Origin: CAZMXI01 sp964570205
GTDB lineage: Bacteria > Planctomycetota > Phycisphaerae > Tepidisphaerales > Tepidisphaeraceae
Reading direction: 5' to 3'
DNA: 15,245 bases
NCBI GenBank assembly: GCA_964570205.1
Contig: CAZMXI010000123.1
Location: 1-15,245 of the forward strand
Part shown: positions 6,604-13,594 of the stretch, piece after piece
Layout: every line of letters starts with the position of its first letter
Numbering within the stretch: position 1 is the stretch's first letter
Translations under genes and position numbers: made by a program
The notes under the pieces: model-generated
What the model saw: the letters and a program-made list of their open reading frames with translations, nothing else
Databases searched by the model: none
What the model was told of the DNA's origin: nothing

Positions 6604-7272
6604 TCAGTTGTTGCTCGGATCGTCCGGCAGGCCATGCAAACCCGGGTTCAAATGCGACGCCCAGGCCTCCAGGGCGCTGATGGCCCGGCCTATGCGATGC
6701 CGCACATCCGACTCGCCCAGCAACGTCTGCTTGAGTTGCACATCCTCCAGCAGGTTGAACACCGCCAGATCGGCCAGGTCGGCCGTCGGAATGGGCCCGA
6801 CCGCCAGCTCACGGAATTGCTGTGTCAACGGCAGGGCACAAAGGCGGCTGTTTTCAAAAAGACCTAACAACCGCTGCCGCTCCCGCTCAAGATCGATCTC
6901 CAGCACCTGCGTTTCGGCCAAAGGCTCCAGCTCGGCGATCCGGTAAGGCTGATGGAAGTGTTCATGCACCACACGCGCCCGTAACCGACCCTGCAATAAG
7001 AAGTTGTACTTCCCGTCGGGGAGCTGTTCCCAGCTCAGGATCTGCCCAACGCAGACAATGGGCTCGATTTCCGGCCGCCCATGGTATTCCTTTTCCCAGC
7101 CTGGCTTTAACAGAGCCATGGCAATGAGTTTGTCCGATTCCAGGGCATCGGCCGTCATGGCCTTGTAACGCTGTTCGAAAATATGCAGAGGCAGAATGGC
7201 GCGAGGGAAGAGCACCACGTTCGGCAATGGGAACAATGGGACTCCGCCGAGCGATTCGCCGGAGAGGTTCAT
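6604..7272 (-). CDS. LON peptidase substrate-binding domain protein (stand-alone)
   Basis: This is a 222-residue protein consisting of the N-terminal substrate-binding (PUA-like) domain of Lon, without the AAA+ ATPase or serine-protease parts. The block PLFPLPNVVLFPRAILPLHI (12-31), followed by FEQRYKAM, and the later stretch IVCVGQILSWEQLPDGKYNF (72-91), then LLQGRLRARV, are typical. The C-terminal half is helical. Free-standing LON-domain proteins are common in bacteria; their role is poorly known and is presumed to be protein or substrate recognition. An in-frame TAG four codons upstream leaves the ATG at 7272 as the only sensible start. It has no usable SD (GAGGG is only one base away). 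A -10 box TAGAAT ends seven bases before the A of the ATG, which suggests a leaderless mRNA. Confidence 0.92.
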   Translation of the reverse strand: MNLSGESLGGVPLFPLPNVVLFPRAILPLHIFEQRYKAMTADALESDKLIAMALLKPGWEKEYHGRPEIEPIVCVGQILSWEQLPDGKYNFLLQGRLRARVVHEHFHQPYRIAELEPLAETQVLEIDLERERQRLLGLFENSRLCALPLTQQFRELAVGPIPTADLADLAVFNLLEDVQLKQTLLGESDVRHRIGRAISALEAWASHLNPGLHGLPDDPSNN

Positions 7273-7278
7273 ACCCTC

Positions 7279-7306
7279 ATTCTACAACCAATTCGCCCCC
7301 TGTCGG
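7279..7306 (-). promoter_or_regulatory. Promoter of the LON-domain gene, placed for a leaderless start
   Basis: On the minus strand CCGACA (7306-7301), a 16-nt spacer and TAGAAT (7284-7279) form a -35/-10 pair. Six bases separate the -10 from the ATG at 7272, so the predicted +1 is the A of the start codon. The region sits just downstream of the DUF2934 gene terminator, as expected for a new transcription unit. Confidence 0.6.
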
Positions 7307-7310
7307 TTGC

Positions 7311-7345
7311 GAAAAAAGAGCCCGGGGACATCCCAATCCCCGGGC
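7311..7345 (-). terminator. Rho-independent terminator of the DUF2934 gene
   Basis: GCCCGGGGA (7320-7328) and TCCCCGGGC (7337-7345) form a perfect 9-bp stem with an 8-nt loop. On the minus strand it is followed by TCTTTTTTC. It lies 38 nt after the DUF2934 stop codon. Confidence 0.93.
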
Positions 7346-7383
7346 AGGGTACTCTCGCAAAATGCTTGGTTTGCAGCGAAGAT

Positions 7384-7593
7384 CTAGGCGCCGCGCAGCT
7401 CGCGCTCAGCGCGGACCCAGTTCTCGAATTCACTGCCACCGGTGCCCGAGGTGTAGATCTCATAGGCGCGCTGCGAGATCATCTCGTGGGTCACCTCCAA
7501 CTTCGCCGGCGCCGGGGTCGATGCCTTCGGAATCGGGGTATTCCGCACCGGAGTGGTCATCTTCGTCACAGTCTTGACGGTCTTCCTTGCCAT
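7384..7593 (-). CDS. Small DUF2934 protein
   Basis: This is a 69-residue protein. A basic, Thr/Lys/Pro-rich N-terminal tail (1-32) precedes a DUF2934 domain (about 36-66): MISQRAYEIY, a Gly-rich turn, then FENWVRAERELR. The pattern, a helix with RAYEIY then a W-x-x-AE-x-EL helix, is characteristic of this small family, whose function is unknown. An upstream in-frame ATG at 7758 exists, but the ATG at 7593 has GGAAGG six bases ahead and starts at the conserved basic tail. Its own terminator (7311-7345) and leader make it a single-gene unit. The basic tail could contact nucleic acid; that is a guess. Confidence 0.88.
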   Translation of the reverse strand: MARKTVKTVTKMTTPVRNTPIPKASTPAPAKLEVTHEMISQRAYEIYTSGTGGSEFENWVRAERELRGA

Positions 7594-7688
7594 GCAACAC
7601 CTTCCTTCCATCAATGAAACGGTACCAGAAGCGCTGGTTCGAGCCGCTCCGCCCGTTGGTTGTCGGAGCCAACTACCGCCGAAACACA

Positions 7689-7708
7689 GCTTGTCATCGT
7701 TGACAAGC
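7689..7708. repeat. Perfect 8-bp inverted repeat upstream of DUF2934 gene
   Basis: GCTTGTCA (7689-7696) and TGACAAGC (7701-7708) are perfect inverted repeats around TCGT. The site is 96 nt upstream of the DUF2934 start and 97 nt downstream of the yqeY stop. It could be a dyad operator or an RNA hairpin. On the minus strand only TGTGTTTCGG follows, so it is a poor terminator. The rest of 7594-7804 holds no gene that I can support. Confidence 0.5.
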
Positions 7709-7804
7709 GGTTTATCGGACCACGTGCTACTCGTATCGGCAGAGCTTGGGCGAGGCAATCAGGAAAAACACCGAAAAACACGCGCCTGAACATGGAATTA
7801 ACCG

Positions 7805-8242
7805 TTACTGCTTGCCAGCCAATTTCTTGCGCAAAAGCGAATTTGCCACGCCGGGGTCCACCTGGCTGCCGTAGGCCTTCATGAACGCACCCATGGCCTG
7901 GCCTATCTGCTTTTCTGCAAAAGAGTTAGATTGCAGAAAAGCGTCGACGAGCTGCTCAGTCTGTTCCGGGCTGGCCTTCTGCGGAAGGTAGCGCTCGGCG
8001 ATCGCCAATTCGCACTTGAGTCGGCCAGCATCCTCCAGTCTATTCAACTTCTCCAGCTCTTCAATGCTCTTGCGCAGCTTTTTGGCGTAAGCAGCAACCG
8101 CCTCCTCTTCCGTTGGCTTTTTCGGTTGCAGGTCAGCGTTCTTCACCTCGTTGATCAGCATCCGAATCACCCCAAGGCGGCCCTTTTCACCGGCTTTCAT
8201 GGCTGTCTTCATGTCTTCCTGTAATTGGGTCAATAGACTCAT
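7805..8242 (-). CDS. yqeY: GatB/YqeY domain-containing protein
   Basis: This is a 145-residue, mostly helical, soluble protein of the YqeY family, close to the usual length of about 148. Recognisable blocks are MSLLTQLQEDMKTAMKAGEK (1-20) then RLGVIRMLINEVKNA, ending near residue 35. Further on are YAKKLRKSIEELEKLNR and, in the C-terminal half, AIAERYLPQ and GQAMGAFM. The domain is related to the tail domain of GatB, the tRNA amidotransferase subunit, and is thought to bind tRNA or modulate amidation; the role of the free-standing protein is not settled. The ATG at 8242 is chosen over the in-frame ATG at 8350 because GGAG lies seven bases upstream and homologues start here. A -10-like TACAAT lies upstream (8306-8301, minus). 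It is divergent from rho across about 165 bp. Confidence 0.92.
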   Translation of the reverse strand: MSLLTQLQEDMKTAMKAGEKGRLGVIRMLINEVKNADLQPKKPTEEEAVAAYAKKLRKSIEELEKLNRLEDAGRLKCELAIAERYLPQKASPEQTEQLVDAFLQSNSFAEKQIGQAMGAFMKAYGSQVDPGVANSLLRKKLAGKQ

Positions 8243-8255
8243 CTTTTTTCTCCAA

Positions 8256-8284
8256 TTGAACTTGCGTCGATCTGCTGGTATAGA
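8256..8284 (+). promoter_or_regulatory. Candidate rho promoter
   Basis: TTGAAC (8256-8261), a 17-nt spacer and TATAGA (8279-8284) form a reasonable sigma-70-like promoter. It would start transcription near 8291 and leave a leader of about 116 nt before rho. The leader shows no clear riboswitch or terminator. Confidence 0.45.
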
Positions 8285-8406
8285 GAAGCTGGATTCCCCA
8301 ATTGTAGCGGAAACGCAGGACCGCCGCACCCGGGGCGGGGTCGCCTTCAAGTGGGCCGCTGGCTGGCAATTGGAACGGCACCTAACACCTGTTGCACCGT
8401 GAGATC

Positions 8407-9501
8407 ATGAGCAATCTTGAATTGGAAGGGCTACTGCAAATCGCCGATGAGCGCCAGGATGGCCAATTGCGCGACGCCGTCAACCCATTGCGCCCCGTGC
8501 ACGCCGGCGTCATCGTTCCCAGGCAGATCATCCGCGAGCTGCGCCTGCGTCCGGGGCTGCGCCTCAAGGGACACACCAAGGGCAGGCATCTCCAGCGCAT
8601 CACGGCCATCGAGGGCAACCCCCCCGACGACTACGTCGAACGCATCTCCCTCTACGATGCAACGCCGGTGGATCCTCATCCGATGCTCAAGCTTGAGCAC
8701 AACCCGGCCGAGCTGACCACCCGCGTAATCGACATTCTCGCTCCCGTCGGATTTGGCCAGCGCGGGCTGATCGTCGCCCCGCCGCGGACAGGCAAGACGA
8801 TTCTCCTTCAGAACATCGCCCGCGGCATCCACGCCAACTATCCCCATGCCCAGCTCGTCCTTCTGCTGGTGGATGAGCGGCCGGAGGAAGTGACGGACAT
8901 GCGCCGAAACGTGCCGGGCGTGGTCTTCGCATCATCCAACGACAACACGGTGGAGAAGCACCTGGACCTGGCGCAGCTCGTGATCGAGCGATGCAAGCGG
9001 CAGGTCGAGTACGGGTTTGACGTGGTCGTGCTGCTGGATTCGCTGACGCGCCTGGGGCGGGCCTTCAACACCGGCGGGCCATCCGGCGGGCGCACCATGT
9101 CCGGCGGCCTCGATAACCGCGCCCTGGAGATCCCCAAGCGGCTCTTCGGCGCTGCCCGCAAGATCGAGAACGGCGGTTCATTGACGATCCTGGCCACCTG
9201 CCTGATCGACACCGGCTCGCGGATGGACCAGGTGATCTTCGAGGAGTTCAAGGGCACCGGCAACATGGAGCTGACGCTCGACCGCAACCTGGCCAACTCA
9301 CGCATCTGGCCATCGCTGAACATCCCGCAGTCGGGGACGAGGAAGGAAGAGAAGCTTCTGGACGAGGAGGCCATGCACGCCGCCCGGAACATCCGCCGCC
9401 ACCTCACCAGCATGCCCCCCGCCCAGTCGATGAAGACCCTGTTGGACGCCCTGGCCAAGTACAAGACCAACGCCGACCTGTTCGCAACGATGAAGGGTTA
9501 G
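8407..9501 (+). CDS. rho: Transcription termination factor Rho, short form
   Basis: Rho is a hexameric RNA helicase that terminates transcription. This copy has 364 residues against about 420 in E. coli. The catalytic core is well conserved: GQRGLIVAPPRTGKT (117-131, Walker A), LLLVDERPEEVTDM (152-165), VVLLDSLTRLGRAFNT (207-222, Walker B and following), the R/Q-loop region with GGRTMSGG (227-234), IDTGSRMD and EEFKGTGNMEL. The N-terminal helical Rho_N domain is absent; the protein opens almost directly in the cold-shock-like RNA-binding domain. There the usual RNP1 GFGFLR is replaced by QDGQLR (17-22), losing both RNA-stacking aromatics. The ATG at 8407 is chosen; an in-frame TTG at 8392 is possible, and no strong SD is visible for either. 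An unknown 112-aa gene follows after 21 nt. Confidence 0.96.
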   Translation: MSNLELEGLLQIADERQDGQLRDAVNPLRPVHAGVIVPRQIIRELRLRPGLRLKGHTKGRHLQRITAIEGNPPDDYVERISLYDATPVDPHPMLKLEHNPAELTTRVIDILAPVGFGQRGLIVAPPRTGKTILLQNIARGIHANYPHAQLVLLLVDERPEEVTDMRRNVPGVVFASSNDNTVEKHLDLAQLVIERCKRQVEYGFDVVVLLDSLTRLGRAFNTGGPSGGRTMSGGLDNRALEIPKRLFGAARKIENGGSLTILATCLIDTGSRMDQVIFEEFKGTGNMELTLDRNLANSRIWPSLNIPQSGTRKEEKLLDEEAMHAARNIRRHLTSMPPAQSMKTLLDALAKYKTNADLFATMKG

Positions 9502-9522
9502 CACGGGCATCCTTTGCGCCCC

Positions 9523-9861
9523 ATGGAACAACGCCAGTCATCAACGAGTTTCTACCTGGTACATAATACCGAACCTTCCAATTTCGGTCCCATCAGACTT
9601 GTGGCAATCGGCAGACTCGCAGGTAAGAAGTATCTGATGGTGAATCTCGCTGGGACGCAGCACTACGCTATCTCACCGCGTTACGTGGACCAGGAAATCG
9701 AAGCAATCCTTGCTACTGAAGGCGTCGTTTACGTCGCAGAGCTGAACCGCCGCGTTGAGCCCGGTGGTGCAATCGACAAGAAGGACGTGAGCACCTGGGG
9801 CTACGGCGTGATCTCGCGCCTTCCGGCGATCCCAGCGAGTTCATGGAAGGTGCTCCCTTAA
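9523..9861 (+). CDS. Hypothetical protein, unknown family
   Basis: This is a 112-residue soluble protein with no signal peptide or membrane helix. I do not recognise a family. The sequence alternates hydrophobic and polar residues in a way that suggests beta strands (IRLVAIGRLAGKKYLMVNLA at about residues 23-42; GVVYVAELNRRV further on). It starts 21 nt after the rho stop on the same strand, so it is probably cotranscribed with rho. No SD precedes the ATG at 9523, and a TTG at 9514 in the same frame is an alternative start. The first 100 bases look less GC-rich than the neighbours. An open frame of this length with ordinary composition in a gap between two real genes is likely coding, but the evidence is only moderate. 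Confidence 0.6.
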   Translation: MEQRQSSTSFYLVHNTEPSNFGPIRLVAIGRLAGKKYLMVNLAGTQHYAISPRYVDQEIEAILATEGVVYVAELNRRVEPGGAIDKKDVSTWGYGVISRLPAIPASSWKVLP

Positions 9862-9884
9862 TCGACGTTTGCCGTTCCCCCAAG

Positions 9885-9913
9885 TTGACCACCCTCGCCC
9901 ACGCCAGTAACCT
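9885..9913 (+). promoter_or_regulatory. Candidate mntP promoter
   Basis: TTGACC (9885-9890), a 17-nt spacer and TAACCT (9908-9913) give a strong -35 and a weak -10. The predicted transcript start near 9920 leaves about 29 nt before mntP. No yybP-ykoY manganese riboswitch is visible in this short leader. Confidence 0.35.
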
Positions 9914-9948
9914 TCCGCCTCCACAAGACCACGGGAGCGAAGAACGGG

Positions 9949-10509
9949 ATGGAATCGGTGGCGGTGCTGGGCATGGCGGTGGGGCTGGCGATGGATGCCT
10001 TCGCGGTGGCGATGGCCACGAGCATCTCGTTGCGCACCGTGACGCGCCGACAGGTGTTTCGCTTCGCATTCCATTTCGGGCTTTTTCAGGCGGTGATGCC
10101 GATGATCGGCTGGCTGGCGGGGCGGGCCATCAACCCGTACATCCAGAGCTGGGACCACTGGCTCGCCTTCGTCCTCCTGGCGTTCGTGGGCGGCAAAGCC
10201 ATTTGCGAGGCGTCTCGGGGCAGTGATGACGAATCCATCGCCCAGGACCCCACCCGCGGATGGTCACTGGTCGCTCTTTCCATGGCCACCAGCATCGATG
10301 CGCTGGCCGTCGGCCTCAGCTTCGCCATGCTGGGCGTCTCCATCTGGTATCCCGCGGCCATCATCGGCATCGTCACCGCCACGCTGACGATGACGGGCAT
10401 GATGCTCGGCGGGCGGGTGGGCGCCTATGTCGGCCGGCGGTTCGAGGCCCTTGGCGGCCTGGTCTTGATCGCCATCGGCCTCAAGCTCGTCATCGAGCAC
10501 GCCTTCTGA
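9949..10509 (+). CDS. mntP: Manganese efflux pump MntP
   Basis: MntP is an inner-membrane exporter that lowers cytoplasmic Mn(II). The protein has 186 residues, the normal size, and six predicted membrane helices arranged as two inverted three-helix halves. Each half holds an Asp-containing motif: GLAMDAFAVAMA (12-23, Asp16) and ATSIDALAVGLS (113-124, Asp117), as expected for the family. Helix 2-3 includes HFGLFQAVMPMIGWLAG and the end reads LVLIAIGLKLVIEH. A charged, presumably cytoplasmic loop (about 86-104) joins the halves. The ATG at 9949 is followed at once by the conserved first helix; the nearest SD-like sequence, GGGAG, is 11 bases away and therefore suboptimal. A promoter-like pair lies upstream, so it may be separate from rho. 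Confidence 0.95.
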   Translation: MESVAVLGMAVGLAMDAFAVAMATSISLRTVTRRQVFRFAFHFGLFQAVMPMIGWLAGRAINPYIQSWDHWLAFVLLAFVGGKAICEASRGSDDESIAQDPTRGWSLVALSMATSIDALAVGLSFAMLGVSIWYPAAIIGIVTATLTMTGMMLGGRVGAYVGRRFEALGGLVLIAIGLKLVIEHAF

Positions 10510-10625
10510 TGATTCCCGACTCGCTGTGGAGAATGCAGGCCGGGCGCATCCCGGGTCAGTTCGACCGCTCTGGCCGGGACAAGTCCAGGAAAGGGCAGGC
10601 AATGAGCTGAGTGGCGGGCATGCAA

Positions 10626-10669
10626 TTCGCGGGTTTGGGGTGAAACCAGACGGGCAGGACTGCCGCGAA
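10626..10669 (+). other. Possible small three-way RNA junction upstream of the 102-aa gene
   Basis: TTCGC (10626-10630) pairs with GCGAA (10665-10669) and encloses two small hairpins: GGTTT/AAACC (10632-10636 with 10643-10647) and GGCA/TGCC (10653-10656 with 10661-10664). The stems are short and the match could be chance. It is not a recognised riboswitch class. It lies in the 285-nt gap 10510-10794, which has no gene I can support. Confidence 0.2.
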
Positions 10670-10716
10670 CCTCGTTTGGCCCCCCTGCCGACAGGCAAAA
10701 AACGCCGGCGGCCGGC

Positions 10717-10744
10717 TTGCCTCCAGGGCCAGGGTTGCTATACT
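10717..10744 (+). promoter_or_regulatory. Promoter of the basic 102-aa protein gene
   Basis: TTGCCT (10717-10722), a 16-nt spacer and TATACT (10739-10744) preceded by an extended TGC form a convincing promoter. The transcript should start near 10751, giving a leader of about 44 nt before the ATG at 10795. Confidence 0.7.
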
Positions 10745-10794
10745 GCTTGGCTCTTTACGGCCGGCCGCGACCGGCATCAGGCGGAGTTTGCATC

Positions 10795-11103
10795 ATGGCT
10801 ATCGACGTAAAACCCGGTCAGACCGTGCAGGTCACCATTAAGAAGACGATCACTCGCGAGGGCGCGCGCAAGACGCTCGAGCGGCTTTTTATGAAGGACA
10901 AGGTCATCGCCGGCCCGATCGAGGCGCGCAGCCGGAACTTCGAAGAGAAGCCCAAGCGACGCGGCGGCGTGATCTGGACGAAGCGCCCGAACAAGGTCCA
11001 TCCGAAGCTCAGCGCTGGCACCACTGCCACGTTCAAGGCAACGCCGCAGGTCGTCCGCGACCTGGATAGCGTCGAGGCGTTTGTCGACGTCTCGGCCAAG
11101 TAA
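10795..11103 (+). CDS. Small basic conserved-looking protein of unknown function
   Basis: This is a 102-residue protein, soluble, rich in Lys and Arg, with no signal or membrane helix. I do not recognise a named family. It starts MAIDVKPGQTVQVTIKKTIT, a beta-rich segment, followed by a charged helix REGARKTLERLFMKDK and a basic centre EEKPKRRGGVIWTKRPNKVH (51-70). It ends with an acidic-hydrophobic stretch VVRDLDSVEAFVDV. The basic centre and compact size suggest binding to nucleic acid or the ribosome, but this is inference only. It is a self-contained unit with an extended -10 promoter (10717-10744), GGAG eight bases before the ATG, and an 11-bp terminator right after it, so it is probably well expressed. 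The in-frame upstream start at 10717 is rejected because it lies inside the promoter. Confidence 0.85.
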   Translation: MAIDVKPGQTVQVTIKKTITREGARKTLERLFMKDKVIAGPIEARSRNFEEKPKRRGGVIWTKRPNKVHPKLSAGTTATFKATPQVVRDLDSVEAFVDVSAK

Positions 11104-11126
11104 GCGATTCGCACACGCAGACATTC

Positions 11127-11158
11127 CCGCGCAGGCCCGACGGCCTGCGCGGTTTTTT
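11127..11158 (+). terminator. Rho-independent terminator after the 102-aa gene
   Basis: CCGCGCAGGCC (11127-11137) and GGCCTGCGCGG (11142-11152) form a perfect 11-bp stem with a four-base loop, followed by TTTTTTG. It begins 23 nt after the stop codon. Confidence 0.95.
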
Positions 11159-11285
11159 GCGCGCGGGGGATGAGGCCCCTGCCGGTGGATGGACGTTGGG
11201 AGCCTGCGCGGTACACTCCTCTCGTCTGGTCGTAATCGGGGCACGCGGTCGCAGCGCGCCAAATCTGGGATAAAGGAGGTTCAGC

Positions 11286-12755
11286 GTGAGAGTTCTCATC
11301 GCCTCAGCGCTCTTCGTAATATGTCTCGTTGCCACGGGCATCAGGGCCGCAGAAGAGCGCGCACCCGAGGTCATCGGCGTGTGTTCGGTGGCATCCATCG
11401 ACAGGATCAACGAGTTCCTGGCTCAGATTGGCCGGAACCCCATCCCCGCGCCCGCAAGCTTCGAAAGGCTGCCGATCATCGGCCCGGGCGGGATAGCCAA
11501 GAACCGCCCGATCGGGATTATGCTGGCCGGCAACGTGCCGCCTGAGCATCAGATTGTAATGACCTTCCCACTCACTGCCGCGGCGCCCGTCGCCGATATG
11601 TATGCGCGGCAAGGATTTGCGCCGGTGCCGGGCAACCCGGAAGTGTTCGAGGCCCATGGCTTGGCCATCCGCCGCACGGACAGTTACTGCCTGTTCGGAG
11701 GAAATGTTGACCTGCTGAAGCGGGCACAGGACAAGGCGCTCTACGGACCGTACAACAACAAGAAGCTGCTGGCACATGCGGCCATCGATATCGTGGCAGC
11801 GCGCCGAACCCGTCCCAACCCCGTTAATCTCATCTTCGAACCAGACCCATCGACAGCCAAGGATAGGCATCCAGCAGTCCATGCGTTTCTTGCGATGATC
11901 CGGTCGGAACTTGACCATCTGGACATCCGTCTCTGCCAGGAAGAACAGGATGTTGTCCTGACGCTCGAAGGCGAGCCGGCAATGCTCAGGACGGCGGCAA
12001 GGAAGCTACCCCGGCCCGGGATGCCGGCTGGTTGCGTCCACCGAGTGGATGTCTTGCAGTCGGAGATACAGGAAATCAAGGCCCTCGCGGCGTTAGTCCG
12101 CAGTACATGGGGCTTGATGAACTCGGATCCATCATCGCTGCCCGATCCGGGCACGGCGGCATTTTGCGAGGGTCTGATTCAGGCGCTGTACAAGACAGAT
12201 GCCCTCTCCGCCGGAGTGGAACTCATCGATAACACGACCGCGTTCTATCAGGTCAATCAGTATCGGCAACCGTATGATGTTGTCACAATTCTCAGGACGG
12301 CCGTGCGAGAGGGCAAGGCCAAGGCACAGGCGCCGATTTTCGCGGAGCTCGACACCTACAAGTCAGCCGGCGGCGCGGAAGTCTTTCGACTGAAGGTGGG
12401 TAAAGGCGGCGGGATTCGAGTGTGCTTCGACGTTGTCCAAAGAGGCAACACTGCCTACATCGTCACCGTCAAGGGTGAGGCGCAGCTCATGGATCGCCTG
12501 CTTCAGGCCAAGCCCGACGGTGAGCTCTCATTGCCCGCTGAAGGCTGGCTTGACGCCGGCGGCGCGCTGCAGTTTATGTGGGTGAACATGCCGAATCCGC
12601 CGATCAAGCTCAGCCTCTTCCAACGCATCGCCGTCGTCGGCCAACTCAAGGGGCGGAGAATCACCTGGCAGATGACGCCCACGGAAAAGGGCGCCAGGCT
12701 GGAGGTCCGCTGCGGGATGGACGTGCTGAAGACCATCGCATCGGCCTGGCACTAG
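11286..12755 (+). CDS. Exported protein of unknown function
   Basis: This is a 489-residue protein. A clear signal peptide (MRVLIASALFVICLVATGIRA, cut at about residue 21-22) directs it out of the cytoplasm. The rest has no membrane helix and no family that I recognise. Alternating strands and helices, and repeated short hydrophobic strand patterns (IGIMLAGNV, VVLTLEGEPAML, AYIVTVKGEAQLMDRLL, ITWQMTPTEKGARLEVRCG), suggest a large periplasmic alpha/beta protein. It contains about eight cysteines, including Cys33 near the mature start. The GTG at 11286 is supported by a perfect AAGGAGGT five bases upstream. A weak promoter-like pair (TGGACG/TACACT, 11190-11217) lies ahead. Its 3' end converges on the SDR gene with 13 bp between stops and no terminator in the gap. 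Coding status is secure; function is unknown. Confidence 0.88.
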   Translation: MRVLIASALFVICLVATGIRAAEERAPEVIGVCSVASIDRINEFLAQIGRNPIPAPASFERLPIIGPGGIAKNRPIGIMLAGNVPPEHQIVMTFPLTAAAPVADMYARQGFAPVPGNPEVFEAHGLAIRRTDSYCLFGGNVDLLKRAQDKALYGPYNNKKLLAHAAIDIVAARRTRPNPVNLIFEPDPSTAKDRHPAVHAFLAMIRSELDHLDIRLCQEEQDVVLTLEGEPAMLRTAARKLPRPGMPAGCVHRVDVLQSEIQEIKALAALVRSTWGLMNSDPSSLPDPGTAAFCEGLIQALYKTDALSAGVELIDNTTAFYQVNQYRQPYDVVTILRTAVREGKAKAQAPIFAELDTYKSAGGAEVFRLKVGKGGGIRVCFDVVQRGNTAYIVTVKGEAQLMDRLLQAKPDGELSLPAEGWLDAGGALQFMWVNMPNPPIKLSLFQRIAVVGQLKGRRITWQMTPTEKGARLEVRCGMDVLKTIASAWH

Positions 12756-12768
12756 CGCCTGGCCACGC

Positions 12769-13494
12769 CTAGAACGGCGCGCTCGTCCGCCGGCGGATGT
12801 AGATCTGGTCGATGGCTGCCCTTTCCGACAGACTCAACAGGTAAAGCACCGTCCGGGCGATGTCGTCGGGCTGCATGAGCACGGATGTGTTCAGGTCTGG
12901 CCGGGCGTCGCCCACGAGTGTCGTATCGACGCCGCCGGGCAGAATGGCCGAGATGCGCACGTTGTGCGCCTGCGCCTCGACCGCCAGCGACTTGGTCAGG
13001 CCCATGACGCCATGCTTGCTGGCGGTGTAGGCGGCCTGGCCGGGGTAGCCCTTGAACCCGACCACGCTGGACAGATTGATGATGTAGCCCGATTTGCGGG
13101 GCGCCATGAGCTTCATCGCCTCACGGCAACATAGGAAAGGCCCGCGCAGATTCACCGCCAGGATCCGGTCGAGGTCGGCCGCGGCGAAGTCCTGCACCTG
13201 GCCGAAGATGCCAATGCCGGCGTTGTTGATCAGGATATCGAGGCGGCCGAACTGCTGCGCTGTCTGCTCGAACAATCGGACGATCTGGGCTTCATCCGCA
13301 ATGTCGGTGGGCATGACGGTGGCCTGCCCGCCAGCGGCGGCGATCTGGCCGGCCAGATCCTCCAACTGCTCGCGGCTGCGGGCGGCCAGGACCACATGCG
13401 CGCCATGGCGCGCCAACGCCAGGCTGATCGCCCGGCCAATGCCCCTGCCAGCGCCGGTGACGAGGGCGACCTGGTTGCTGAGATCGGGATGCAT
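12769..13494 (-). CDS. Short-chain dehydrogenase/reductase (SDR), classical
   Basis: This is a 241-residue NAD(P)-dependent oxidoreductase of the classical SDR family, of normal length. It has a Rossmann nucleotide-binding motif TGAGRGIG (13-20), NNAG (90-93), the AVNLRG Asn (115), a catalytic Ser in NLSSVVG (140-146), and the catalytic pair Tyr156-x3-Lys160 in YTASK, followed by the LPGGVDT loop. AARSRE after the second strand has Arg39, a hint of NADP preference. The substrate cannot be told from sequence; carbonyl or 3-oxoacyl reduction is typical. The ATG at 13494 is used because AAGGA lies eight bases upstream and the Rossmann fold begins within 10 residues. The ATG at 13596 would add 34 unrelated residues overlapping the divergent gene. 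It is a single gene, convergent with the 489-aa gene. Confidence 0.94.
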   Translation of the reverse strand: MHPDLSNQVALVTGAGRGIGRAISLALARHGAHVVLAARSREQLEDLAGQIAAAGGQATVMPTDIADEAQIVRLFEQTAQQFGRLDILINNAGIGIFGQVQDFAAADLDRILAVNLRGPFLCCREAMKLMAPRKSGYIINLSSVVGFKGYPGQAAYTASKHGVMGLTKSLAVEAQAHNVRISAILPGGVDTTLVGDARPDLNTSVLMQPDDIARTVLYLLSLSERAAIDQIYIRRRTSAPF

Positions 13495-13582
13495 GCATCT
13501 GTTCCTTGTTGCCCGAAGGCGGCCGTATTCTGCACGGCGATGGCCAGGGCCGCAACGACCAGCACCGATGCCGTGCACGAGA

Positions 13583-13588
13583 TATAAT
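13583..13588 (+). promoter_or_regulatory. Consensus -10 box placed for a leaderless start
   Basis: A perfect TATAAT lies six bases before the ATG at 13595, so the predicted +1 falls on the A of the start codon. No good -35 is visible 16-18 bases upstream. There is no SD between the box and the ATG. Confidence 0.55.
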
Positions 13589-13594
13589 GTCCCC

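Noticed and set aside
9862..9948. A manganese (yybP-ykoY) riboswitch ahead of mntP
   Set aside because: The gap is only 87 nt and lacks the conserved GGGGAGUAG/CUACUCC-type segments.
10264..10698. A 144-codon minus-strand open frame over the mntP 3' end
   Set aside because: Most of it is antisense to mntP and its composition is typical of a shadow frame.
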